Source: JAVBTT01 sp031556035
GTDB lineage: Bacteria; Bacillota; Clostridia; Oscillospirales; UBA929
Direction: 5' to 3'
DNA: 64,000 bases
Assembly: GCA_031556035.1 (NCBI GenBank)
Contig: JAVBTT010000020.1
Coordinates: 1 to 64,000, forward strand
Positions 14,841-22,826 of the stretch are shown here, piece by piece. A program made the position numbers and the translations under genes. The notes under the pieces are model-generated. The model saw nothing but the letters and a program-made list of their open reading frames with translations, was not told the origin of the DNA and did no database searches. Numbering within the stretch: position 1 is the first letter of the stretch; the number at the start of each line of letters is the position of its first letter.

Positions 14841-15803
14841 ATGAAGCTGAAACGGTTTCGCGTCATGCTCGCCGCGCTCCTGCTGCTGGTCTCCTGCGGC
14901 AAGTCCCCGCCGCCTGAGGTCTCTCCGTCAGGAGCGCCTGAGCCCGTGTTATCCCCGCCCCTGTCGCCGTCCATATCCCCTTCAGCCGCTTCCCCGTCGC
15001 CCGAGGCGTCTCCCGGAGCGCCCGAAGTCTCTCCTTCGGCTACGGAGGACGATCCACTGACCGCCGCGTACAAAAACGGCGAGCTGGTTGTCGACGCGGG
15101 GGGCAATGTCCTTAACGGCCAGCCCCTTCTTGAATTCGCGGCTGCCCTTGAAGCGAAAAGGGACTCTTTCAGCCTCACGGTATGCTTCCTCTCCGATAAC
15201 GGCAGCGATATCGAGGCCAAGAGCGCCGCGGAGCTGAGTGGCGGCAAGGCCGTATGGCGTGCCCTTTCCGGCCCCGGCGGCGAGAGCTTGTCGGGAAACG
15301 GGTTTGAGCTCACAGCTGAAACCGGGTCGGGGAAATACAGCCTCTTGCTTGACGGCCTGGAGGTGCTGAGCGCGAGCTACTATCCCACTGTGCCGGACCT
15401 TGTCGCCGGCTTCTGGGGCTATACCCCTCTCGCGCGGCTCGCCCCGTTCTACACCTGGCACGAGGCGCTGGCCGACGGCTGCTTTGTAATTACCGACAAG
15501 GCCGAAAACATCGGGATGCTGGTTTCCTTCACCGAGACCTTCGGGTTCGATGACGGCAGCTTCCTGAGGATCTGCGAGGAGGCAGGGGACAGGGTCGTCC
15601 TTACCGACATATCCTTCAACGGCGAGCGAGCCTGCGTAACGCGCGACACCACCCGCGACAGCTCGGCGGAGAATCCGGGGATAAACACGCAGGTTTATGA
15701 CGACTGCGAGCTGACCCTTGAGTCCGTGGACGGCGGCAGGGAGCTGCGGCTGCGCGACAACCAGACGGGGCTGGAGCACGTGCTCGTGAAGGCTCAGGAG
15801 TAG
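14841..15803 (+). CDS. Lipoprotein of unknown function with Pro/Ser linker
   Basis: 320 residues from ATG 14841 (AAAGGA upstream). A short signal peptide ends in the lipobox LLLLVSC (lipid Cys at about residue 19). A Pro/Ser-rich linker follows (to about residue 70), like that of the CapA lipoprotein 5 kb away. The mature domain (about 75-320) is acidic and beta-rich by eye (VVLTDISFNGERACVT) and matches no family I recognise. Its position divergent from the LRR protein gene suggests both act at the cell surface. Confidence 0.75.
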   Translation: MKLKRFRVMLAALLLLVSCGKSPPPEVSPSGAPEPVLSPPLSPSISPSAASPSPEASPGAPEVSPSATEDDPLTAAYKNGELVVDAGGNVLNGQPLLEFAAALEAKRDSFSLTVCFLSDNGSDIEAKSAAELSGGKAVWRALSGPGGESLSGNGFELTAETGSGKYSLLLDGLEVLSASYYPTVPDLVAGFWGYTPLARLAPFYTWHEALADGCFVITDKAENIGMLVSFTETFGFDDGSFLRICEEAGDRVVLTDISFNGERACVTRDTTRDSSAENPGINTQVYDDCELTLESVDGGRELRLRDNQTGLEHVLVKAQE

Positions 15804-15819
15804 TACCGAGGCTTCAGTA

Positions 15820-16278
15820 TCAGCGCCCGCACTTTTGGGGGGAGGTCAGGTTCCTTCGCATGCGGTGGTGGGGACCTACGCCCTCAATTTCGAAGAGCCC
15901 GCTGACTATCTCCCAGCCGCACTTCTGGTAAAACGGGACAGCACCTATACGGGCGTCGCACCACACCTCGGGGACGCCCATGTTCCGAACCCGATCCTCC
16001 CCTGCGGCGAGCATCAGCGCACCCACCCCCTCGCCGCGCGCCTCGGGGAGCACTGCCATCCCGCGCAGCCGGTAAATTGGCGCGTCCTCGCCCGGAAATG
16101 GCTCGCGCTGGAACGTGCACACCCCAACGTGCCTGCCGTCCAGATAGCCGCCAAGATGAAAGGTGTCCGCGTCGCTGTCCCTGTCCCAACTGCACGTCTC
16201 CACGGGCTGCCCCGCTCGCAGCACGGAGTGGCGAATCGAGACGGTCTCTACCGCAGATATGGGTTTTACGGATATCAT
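15820..16278 (-). CDS. GNAT-family acetyltransferase
   Basis: 152 residues, ATG 16278 behind GGAGGAAC. The acetyl-CoA loop is LRGMAVLPEARGEGVGALML and the C-terminal YQKCGWE follows, as in many small-molecule or peptide acetyltransferases. It is 24 bases downstream of another GNAT gene, so the two form a small operon. Substrate not identifiable. Confidence 0.82.
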   Translation of the reverse strand: MISVKPISAVETVSIRHSVLRAGQPVETCSWDRDSDADTFHLGGYLDGRHVGVCTFQREPFPGEDAPIYRLRGMAVLPEARGEGVGALMLAAGEDRVRNMGVPEVWCDARIGAVPFYQKCGWEIVSGLFEIEGVGPHHRMRRNLTSPQKCGR

Positions 16279-16302
16279 AAGGGTTCCTCCGTCAACATTA
16301 CT

Positions 16303-16842
16303 CTATACAAGCGGCACTCCGTCCTTTTTCCAATACCAGAACTTCCCCCGCCTGCCGTCATGTACAAAGCCGTTTTTTTGCAGTACCCGGTGGGATGGGT
16401 AATTGTCCGGATTGGTGAGCGCACAGACGGTCGATATTCCGCACGTTCTCAACGAAAACGCGAAGCGGCACATCGCCTCCACCGCCTCGGTCATAAAGCC
16501 GTTGGAGCGGTGGGCGAGCCGTACGCTGTAGCCCAGCTCGACCTCGCCGCCCCTGGGCGGCCCTTTGAAGCCGATCTCGCCAACCATTTCACCGGAGGCC
16601 TTGTCCACGATCAGCCACATTGTCGACAGCAGCCACAGCTCGGGAAAGCGGCTCATGAGCTCAAGCTTCGCCCGGTATATGCGCCGTTTGAACATCATTT
16701 CGAGAAAACCATAGCCCTGGCCCCGCATCTCGGCCCCAACAGAGTACGCCGCACCGCGCGGGTCGTAGAGAGCCCGCGTAAGCTGCGCCGCGTTCATCGG
16801 GTAAAGCCGCAGGCGTTCGGTCTCCAGCGCCGATCCGTCCAT
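16303..16842 (-). CDS. GNAT-family acetyltransferase (RimJ/RimL-like)
   Basis: 179 residues from ATG 16842, which gives the family-typical ETERLRLYPM beginning. The core reads LGYSVRLAHRSNGFMTEAVEAM (acetyl-CoA loop variant, weak in the Q/R-x-x-G-x-G/A positions), then TNPDNYPSHRVLQKNGF. Members acetylate ribosomal protein N-termini or small molecules. Longer reading frames start at codons without a ribosome site. A 27-codon reading frame ends ten bases upstream and may couple translation. Confidence 0.75.
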   Translation of the reverse strand: MDGSALETERLRLYPMNAAQLTRALYDPRGAAYSVGAEMRGQGYGFLEMMFKRRIYRAKLELMSRFPELWLLSTMWLIVDKASGEMVGEIGFKGPPRGGEVELGYSVRLAHRSNGFMTEAVEAMCRFAFSLRTCGISTVCALTNPDNYPSHRVLQKNGFVHDGRRGKFWYWKKDGVPLV

Positions 16843-16852
16843 AGCGCCGCGG

Positions 16853-16936
16853 TCAGGTATCGCTTGCGGCGGAGCCATCTTCGGCGCCGGGCACAAGCGT
16901 CGCGGTGTGTCTTGTTGCGTTGAGTTTTTGTGGCAT
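16853..16936 (-). CDS. Possible 27-residue upstream reading frame before the GNAT gene
   Basis: ATG 16936 follows GGGAG at 8 bases and the frame ends at TGA ten bases before the GNAT start, a spacing typical of translational coupling. The peptide (starting MPQKLNATRH) is polar and has no recognisable similarity. It may be only a leader for ribosome reloading, or chance. Confidence 0.35.
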   Translation of the reverse strand: MPQKLNATRHTATLVPGAEDGSAASDT

Positions 16937-16968
16937 CGGCGGCTCTCCCGTCATATGTAGTTTCGCGT

Positions 16969-16985
16969 CCCGCCCGCCGGGCGGG
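16969..16985. repeat. Short GC hairpin of the intergenic stem-loop type
   Basis: CCCGCCC (16969-16975), loop GCC, GGGCGGG (16979-16985). It resembles the stem-loops with GCC/GGC centres found between genes of the purine cluster. Confidence 0.4.
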
Positions 16986-17040
16986 CGACTAAGCCTAATT
17001 ATTGTAAATCCTCCAGCAAAATAATGCAAGCAAAATTATC

Positions 17041-17142
17041 ATACTAATACCTGTTTAAAACCTGACTGTATTAATTTGCAAAGCTTGCTACGGCAAGACT
17101 TTGCAAATTTTTAAACGGAAGGTTTTAACATGGGATTAGTAT
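17041..17142. repeat. MITE-like palindromic element, about 102 bp
   Basis: Terminal inverted repeats of 23 bases (17041-17063 and 17120-17142, starting ATACTAAT, 19 of 23 matching) enclose an inner palindrome: AATTTGCAAAG (17073) with CTTTGCAAATT (to 17109) around CTTGC-TACG-GCAAG. A related centre occurs at 25066-25079 and a half-copy of the end repeat at 17974. No transposase is inside, so it would be non-autonomous. Confidence 0.55.
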
Positions 17143-17201
17143 CATCACCCGTTTTTTTGCCCAGTATATCATATTCCAACTTTTTTTGCACACTACCCAA
17201 T

Positions 17202-17243
17202 GTACCACCCCTGCGCCGCCAAAGGCGTGCGCAGGGGTGGTAC
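17202..17243 (-). terminator. Terminator of the 17260-17940 gene
   Basis: A 15-bp perfect stem, GTACCACCCCTGCGC with its complement (17202-17216 and 17229-17243), sits 16 bases after the stop codon. An A-run on the plus-strand complement (TTTTTTT at 17181-17187 as read on plus) lies further on. Confidence 0.6.
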
Positions 17244-17259
17244 TCATTGCAGCCCGATT

Positions 17260-17940
17260 TTAAATCTTGTCCTGGGTCGCTCTCGACTCCGAAACACCCG
17301 CCACCGGATCATCAGCCTCGGAGACGTGGATGCCGGTTCGGAACGGGTCATAATCCCTGGTGAAGGTCATAAGCGTCTGCTGAGTTATAGGGGGGAGCTC
17401 GCCGCCGAACATTTTCCCGAAATCCGCGAAGGACATTCGTATGGCTGTCTGGAATCCGGAGTATTGCGCCGGATTGAGGTTCAGCATAAGCTGTGACGCC
17501 GCGCCAATGTTTGCGGCCACAGAACGGGGACTCAGCTCCCCATTATCCCCGACTAAGCTCACAGCCCTCTCATATTCGGGGTTCTCTCGTCCGATCTCTT
17601 CAGCGGAGGACTCATAAGCGGTCTGAACCGCGGACGATACCGACGGTCTGGATAGCTCCGGCAACTCTTCGATTTCATACAGCAGCTTAAAATAGGCGCT
17701 GCCCTGAGAATACTGCCTGACAAGCGTTTCAGTTATATAACGCCGCAACACCTCGGGTGTGGCGCTTGAGACAGGACCATCCGCCCCCGGGAGCTCGCTC
17801 TCAATACGGGGAGAAGCCTCATAGCGGTCAACCATGTCGGCCGCCGCTGTGGAGGTCGTTTCTCCTGCGGATGTGACCGGGGAGGCTCTTCTCGCCGCAT
17901 AAAGCCCCGGCAAGAGTTTCGAAATATCCTGTACATTCAT
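17260..17940 (-). CDS. Hypothetical protein
   Basis: 226 residues from ATG 17940, directly behind GGAGGCGAGATTA. No signal peptide or membrane segment. The N-terminal 75 residues are rich in Ala/Ser/Thr and look disordered. The middle (about 80-150) is helical and acidic. The C-terminal part has a motif-like stretch MSFADFGKMFGGELPPITQQ. No family recognised. The gene is flanked on both sides by copies of the ATACTAAT repeat and by its own terminator, so it may be a unit that has moved. Confidence 0.65.
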   Translation of the reverse strand: MNVQDISKLLPGLYAARRASPVTSAGETTSTAAADMVDRYEASPRIESELPGADGPVSSATPEVLRRYITETLVRQYSQGSAYFKLLYEIEELPELSRPSVSSAVQTAYESSAEEIGRENPEYERAVSLVGDNGELSPRSVAANIGAASQLMLNLNPAQYSGFQTAIRMSFADFGKMFGGELPPITQQTLMTFTRDYDPFRTGIHVSEADDPVAGVSESRATQDKI

Positions 17941-17973
17941 TAATCTCGCCTCCATTCGAAAACAAAGGTTTTA

Positions 17974-17990
17974 ATACTAATATCTGTTTA
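17974..17990. repeat. Half-copy of the ATACTAAT terminal repeat
   Basis: ATACTAATATCTGTTTA matches the left end of the 17041 element at 16 of 17 positions, in the same orientation. The two copies bracket the 17260-17940 gene. Confidence 0.45.
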
Positions 17991-18201
17991 GAGAGTAGAT
18001 AAGATAACACGGGATCCGTAAAGAGAAAAAAAGGCAGCATCCGCCGCCGTCAATTCGCGCAGGAGTACGCGCAAAGTATAAAATCGAATGATTCACACGT
18101 TATCCGGCAAACAAAAAATAGCGGCTTCTATAAAATATATCGGAGTAAAATCACGGTTACTAAAGCGCTCCGCAAAAAAATCAAATAATTTTGACGGCAT
18201 C

Positions 18202-19341
18202 CTATTGCCTTCCGCGCTTCATCGTATACATCCTTCCATCCGCCTCCACGAACACATCATGCAGATTTCTGTGCTCCGTGGGCCTGTATGTAGCGCGGCC
18301 AAAAGAAACTGACGGTGTAAACTTCAGGCTCTTCGTGTCAACCTTAGCCTGCTCCTCGCGAAATTCAAGAAATATTCCATCCAATGTATCCTGACTTAAG
18401 TCGACCAATATTGCCGCAAACTCATCGCCGCCTATTCGATATGGATCTCCATATTTGTACACAGCCCCTCTGATCAACTCCGCCGCGATTCTTATATATT
18501 CATCCCCATAATCGTGCCCCAGGGTGTCGTTGACTTTTTTGAGATTATTAAGGTCAAAAACGAGGAATGATACGCTTTCCAACTCATCCTTTACAAGTTC
18601 ATACTCCTGAATATCCATTTCAAAAGCTGTGCGGTTGCGAAGGCCGGTAAGGAAATCAGTATATGCCAGCTTGCGGAAAAATGGGTCAGAGAGCTTTTCA
18701 AGCGCAAAGTGGCTGATAATCAACACTATTATATTGGTTAAAAGCAAAATAACTATTGAGTATAATCTAATGTTATAAAAAGTATAATATTCCTCGTCGC
18801 AATCATATTCCATGCCCACTGCCCCGATAACCCCTCCGCTCTCGTCATAAAAGGGATAATACGCGGCCAATACATAACCTGAGCCTGTCTCTTCCATGTC
18901 CCTGGAAATAACGTTTTGCCCCTCAAAACATGGAGAAAGCTTTTCGGCAAGCCCGGAGTCAACCTGCCCACCCGGAAGCCGAAAGTTTGGGTCATCCTCA
19001 TCAAGGCCGTTGAGGGTATAAATTATTTCCCCATTCGCGCCCAACCCGCAGGCAAACAAAAGCTTCAAGCCGGATATCCTTCGCACCTGCTTTAAGTCAG
19101 GCTCCGAATACCGGAAAGAGTCGCCGCTTTCTGTATATACCCGTGAAAAGCTGCCCGCGTCCAACTCCTCGGACAGATAATTATATACCAGGTCGCAGCG
19201 CTCTCTTATTTCCTTGAGCACCGCGTCATACTCTCTCGCGTAAACCACAATATACATAAGGACAGCTATTGTGATTGTGGATATCACGGTTATGAGAGCA
19301 ACCCTGAACTCCAGTCTTTTATAAAATGGCTGTAGTCTCAT
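18202..19341 (-). CDS. Membrane sensor diguanylate cyclase (GGDEF)
   Basis: 379 residues from ATG 19341 with AGGAG upstream. A first membrane helix (about residues 12-33) and a second (about 190-212, SIVILLLTNIIVLIISHF) enclose an extracytoplasmic sensor of the Cache/dCache_1 kind by layout. The GGDEF domain follows (YTDFLTGLRNRTAFEMD to the end) with an intact RIGGDEF active site and the FDLNNLKKVNDTLGHDYGD nucleotide-binding block. It should synthesise cyclic di-GMP in response to an external signal. No EAL domain and no obvious RxxD inhibitory site are present. It lies about 6 kb from the c-di-GMP riboswitch. Confidence 0.9.
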   Translation of the reverse strand: MRLQPFYKRLEFRVALITVISTITIAVLMYIVVYAREYDAVLKEIRERCDLVYNYLSEELDAGSFSRVYTESGDSFRYSEPDLKQVRRISGLKLLFACGLGANGEIIYTLNGLDEDDPNFRLPGGQVDSGLAEKLSPCFEGQNVISRDMEETGSGYVLAAYYPFYDESGGVIGAVGMEYDCDEEYYTFYNIRLYSIVILLLTNIIVLIISHFALEKLSDPFFRKLAYTDFLTGLRNRTAFEMDIQEYELVKDELESVSFLVFDLNNLKKVNDTLGHDYGDEYIRIAAELIRGAVYKYGDPYRIGGDEFAAILVDLSQDTLDGIFLEFREEQAKVDTKSLKFTPSVSFGRATYRPTEHRNLHDVFVEADGRMYTMKRGRQ

Positions 19342-19433
19342 AATGCTTCTCCTCATGTGAATATCCGAGTTTTGACAATGCGTCCACCGGGCAGGCGCTG
19401 ATTTAAAGCCGTTTCGCATGCAGGGGCATTTAT

Positions 19434-19473
19434 TAACAGTAGTAATTTATGTGGCTTATGCCGCCGCCGTAAA
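19434..19473. repeat. Partial copy of the GCCGCCGTAA palindromic repeat
   Basis: TAACAGT-GTAATTT-GGCTTAT-CCGCCGTAA here matches the 29878-29916 segment at most of 40 positions. The left arm of the palindrome is missing. Confidence 0.5.
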
Positions 19474-19559
19474 TTGATTGCACCGTTATATTATATAATG
19501 CTTCGACGTAAAAAACAATATTACGCCCTATCGACTGGCTTCAAAAGAAAGCGTTTTGT

Positions 19560-20339
19560 TTACTTTTTCCTGCGGGCGCTCGAAAGCGTTTTCCGTATAT
19601 CCTCAAACGCGGCGGCAAATCGCTTTGTTCTTGCCTCAGGAAAAGAGGAAAGCAGGCGTCGCTGCCAGACCGTGGTTTTAGACCTTAGCCATTCATACCT
19701 CTCAACCAGCTCCCGCTTTATATGTATAAGGTCATCCCGCCGTTCGGCAAGGAAATTTGAGTTGTGAAAATCCTCCGCGAGTGCATCAGCGAGATTGCGG
19801 AGGATAGCCTGCATTTCACTCATGCGAAGCTTGAGATGAAACGCTGAGATCACCGAGCTAAACAAATCCACAATAAACAGAACACCTGCCGCGGCCGCAA
19901 CCCAATACTCTATATACCTTGGCATTGTGTCTGTCAGCCGAGCTACAAGCGGGTGCACAAAATAGTACAGCAGCGTCGCGCATACTCCAAAAACCAGGGA
20001 GAAACGCAGGCAAATGTATCCGTTTAAATTGAATTTATTTTTGCTGTAATCCCACCACTGGGTTTTGAACACCAGATCAAGCAGCCACCCCGCCAAATAT
20101 TCAAGCACGGAAGTAATCACTGTTGCCCCCAGGAACAGCAGCAGAAAGTTGTCATCCAGCGGCTTGAGCAGCAAAACAATCAGTCCGACTCCCAGGCCAT
20201 AAAGAGGGCAGCATGGGCCGGTCAGGAACCCCCGGTTGACAAATCTGCGGTGGACGTAAAATGCGTACGCCACCTCAAGCACCCACCCCAGGAACGAATA
20301 TATGAAGAAATAGATGACAAGGGTAATAAATCCATCCAT
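19560..20339 (-). CDS. Multi-pass membrane protein of the CmpB/putative ABC-transporter type IV family
   Basis: 259 residues from ATG 20339 behind GGAGG. Four to six hydrophobic segments occupy the first 190 residues. Blocks typical of this family (PF06541) are seen: SFLGWVLEVAY, NRGFLTGPCCPLYGLG, EYLAGWLLD, WWDYSKNKFNLNGYICLRFS. The C-terminal 80 residues are cytoplasmic, charged and helical. Despite its name, the family has no proven transport function. It is widespread in Clostridia. Confidence 0.85.
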   Translation of the reverse strand: MDGFITLVIYFFIYSFLGWVLEVAYAFYVHRRFVNRGFLTGPCCPLYGLGVGLIVLLLKPLDDNFLLLFLGATVITSVLEYLAGWLLDLVFKTQWWDYSKNKFNLNGYICLRFSLVFGVCATLLYYFVHPLVARLTDTMPRYIEYWVAAAAGVLFIVDLFSSVISAFHLKLRMSEMQAILRNLADALAEDFHNSNFLAERRDDLIHIKRELVERYEWLRSKTTVWQRRLLSSFPEARTKRFAAAFEDIRKTLSSARRKK

Positions 20340-20441
20340 ATCCGACCTCCGGATTTTACGGTAACCACCATAATTATGCATAATCGAAACACCATAGTCA
20401 AGAATATTTTATTTTCTGGCTGAAAGACTAAGACGGATCAT

Positions 20442-21449
20442 ATGCAGAATAGGATGAATACAGACATGCGGAAAATATTGTTGAAAATCACATGCCTCCT
20501 GTTAGTTGTATGTACGGCCGCTCCGTCAGGCAAAGCCGAGGACAAGAAGGAGTTTATCAAATGGGTCGATTTCACACCCACCTTAGGCTCAATGGAAAAG
20601 GCTCTCGCGCTTGACATAGCCTCTCAAAAGGAGGAAATAAAGCTCAATTGGGTAGAACTGCTGGCCTACTGCGCCGCAAAAAACGGCGGAAAGTTCGGCA
20701 GAAACAGCGAAAAGGAAATCACCGCGATAGCAGAAAAGCTCAAGCAGGGCGCAGACCTTGCAGAGCTCACGGAAAAAATGAAGTATTATGGCTATTATAT
20801 CGAGGCCTACACCGCCGTGCTGGGTGAGTTTGTCGGCTCATTCAAGGTGCAGGCTGAGAATAACGGCGGTATGAGCTGGATAGATAAATACGGCCTCAAG
20901 GTCTTTTCCCCAATAGCCAAGGGCTTCCCCTTCTCCCACTACGACGACTTCGGCGTCGGGCGCACATACGGCTACAGGCGCCGCCACCTCGGGCACGACA
21001 TGATGGCCCAGGTGGGAACTCCGGTCATGGCGGTTGAAACCTCGGTTGTTGAGATAATGGGCTGGAACAAGTATGGAGGCTGGCGAATCGGTCTGCGCAG
21101 TCTGGACGGCAAGCGCTATTACTATTTTGCTCATCTGCGCAAAAACCGACCGTATCATGAGTCCCTCAAGGAGGGCGAAATTGTCAAGGCCGGCGACGTA
21201 ATAGGCTATGTTGGCAGAAGCGGCTACAGCACCACGGAAAACACCAACAATATAGACGAGAGCCACCTGCACTTTGGTATGCAGCTGATCTTCGACGAAT
21301 CACAGAAGGAGGGGCCAAAGGAAATCTGGATAGACACCTACGCCATTGTCAGACTGCTGCAAAAAAACCGGAGTGAGACGGTGCGAAACCCCGAGACAAA
21401 GGAACATTTCCGCAAGTACGACTTCTGGGAACCCCTGCTTGAGGAATAA
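20442..21449 (+). CDS. Secreted M23 metallopeptidase
   Basis: 335 residues if ATG 20442 is used. ATG 20454 or 20466 are alternatives, the last having AGGATG upstream. A signal peptide (KITCLLLVVCTAAPSGKA) precedes a conserved clostridial N-terminal domain and an M23 domain with zinc ligands in HLGHDMMAQVG and HLHFGMQLIFDE. It should cut peptidoglycan peptides outside the membrane. Near-identical architectures recur across Clostridia as conserved single genes. Transcribed divergently from the CmpB-type gene. Confidence 0.88.
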   Translation: MQNRMNTDMRKILLKITCLLLVVCTAAPSGKAEDKKEFIKWVDFTPTLGSMEKALALDIASQKEEIKLNWVELLAYCAAKNGGKFGRNSEKEITAIAEKLKQGADLAELTEKMKYYGYYIEAYTAVLGEFVGSFKVQAENNGGMSWIDKYGLKVFSPIAKGFPFSHYDDFGVGRTYGYRRRHLGHDMMAQVGTPVMAVETSVVEIMGWNKYGGWRIGLRSLDGKRYYYFAHLRKNRPYHESLKEGEIVKAGDVIGYVGRSGYSTTENTNNIDESHLHFGMQLIFDESQKEGPKEIWIDTYAIVRLLQKNRSETVRNPETKEHFRKYDFWEPLLEE

Positions 21450-21473
21450 CGAATGCAAATTCAGGTATAAAGC

Positions 21474-22757
21474 TCATTTCAAGCCATCAATATAGAATAC
21501 TACCTCGTTGTCCTTTACCATTTTTCCGCCAATTTCAACTGTTCCTCCAGTATACTCCTCCCGCCAGAAAGGCTTCTCCAGCGGCCAGCGGTCGCTGTTG
21601 ATAGATATAATCAGCCCGGCGTCATTGTTGTCTGAACCGAGCTCCACTCGCAGCTTCATATTATATACACCACCCGGCTCTATCCTTACCAGCCCGTCCT
21701 CGTCACCTCTGGCTTCGCGCCTCTCCGGACCGGTCTGCGTCATCACCTCCGCCCTGACGTTGCTCTGCCGGTCTGAGACATTGTGAAAGTGGACAGGCAG
21801 CTCGCAGGTATTTTCCAGCTCAAACACAAGCAGAGCATCGTACCCGGAGTCCCCGTCCGCGCTTTTCAAGGTTATCCTCAAGCCGTCCAGCACGGCGGAT
21901 TCCCCCACCCCGAAGGCTTTGCCCAGCATCGATTTCTCGGTTGGCGGGTACGGCCTGTATGGGTTCTGCTCCAGCCAGCCGCCCTGAATACTCAAGGCTA
22001 TCAGAAAGATCGCTGCAAAAAACACGAGCCCGGCTATCATGGGCTTTATAACCTGTTTCTCCGGATTTAGCCCGGGCAGATCCCTCAAATCGGCCATGTC
22101 GTCAGCCCGCCTGGCGGGGTGCATATAGACCCCGCACCTTTCCTCAAGCTCCTCCAGCAGTCTGTCAGCCTCAGGGAAAATCAGGAAGAGCTCCAGATAT
22201 ACTGCCCCCTCCGGTCTGGCCTCAGGGTGCGCCATCGGACGCATACCCTTCGGCAAGCCTGCCGCATCCGCCTTGCGGCTTGCGTCCTCGTCAAACCTCC
22301 CCACTATCCGCAGGCACTTCTGCTTCCTGTCGTATTCCAGGCGCCTGACGTCAGCGTATCTCATCCGCCACACATACGGGACGTCCCTGCGGAATCCGGG
22401 CGCAACTCCATACATTGAAAACTCGAGATAATCCTCACCCAACAACAGCTCCTCGCCGTCGAACTTATGCCAGGCGCTTTGAAGGCCGAATATTTTCCTC
22501 ACGAGCGCCGGAAGCAAAACCAGCAGCAATCCGGCGAAGGACAAGCCCGCCCAAAATCCGGTGAGCAGCCTCGCGGAGGGCCAGACCGCCCCGAACAGCA
22601 TAAGGCCAGCGGGAGCAAGTGTCAAAAACATCCACTTCCCGTAGGAAAGCGCCCCGTCCCATCTCTCATTGGCGGGATTTTCAGCCTTGGCGAGCTGGAG
22701 AAGCGCGGCCCGCCTCCGCGGATCCGCGGAAATTGCGCCTCCCTTCAATGTATCCAT
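21474..22757 (-). CDS. Membrane protein with PH-like domain and extracytoplasmic beta domain
   Basis: 427 residues, ATG 22757 behind GGAGGG. Two adjacent membrane helices at about residues 42-87 are followed by a YcxB/PH-like cytoplasmic domain (LLLGEDYLEFSMYGVAP, VWRMRYADVRRLEYDRKQ). Another helix lies at about 243-263, then an outside domain similar in layout to DUF4352 (GVGESAVLDGLRITLKSA, LVFELENTCELPVHFHNVSD, YNMKLRVEL). No enzyme motif. Function unknown. Confidence 0.7.
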   Translation of the reverse strand: MDTLKGGAISADPRRRAALLQLAKAENPANERWDGALSYGKWMFLTLAPAGLMLFGAVWPSARLLTGFWAGLSFAGLLLVLLPALVRKIFGLQSAWHKFDGEELLLGEDYLEFSMYGVAPGFRRDVPYVWRMRYADVRRLEYDRKQKCLRIVGRFDEDASRKADAAGLPKGMRPMAHPEARPEGAVYLELFLIFPEADRLLEELEERCGVYMHPARRADDMADLRDLPGLNPEKQVIKPMIAGLVFFAAIFLIALSIQGGWLEQNPYRPYPPTEKSMLGKAFGVGESAVLDGLRITLKSADGDSGYDALLVFELENTCELPVHFHNVSDRQSNVRAEVMTQTGPERREARGDEDGLVRIEPGGVYNMKLRVELGSDNNDAGLIISINSDRWPLEKPFWREEYTGGTVEIGGKMVKDNEVVFYIDGLK

Positions 22758-22826
22758 TCAACCCTCCGATAAGCGTTATTGCCCCTATACGATAAATTGT
22801 ATCCACTTTATCACAACGTCAGTACA

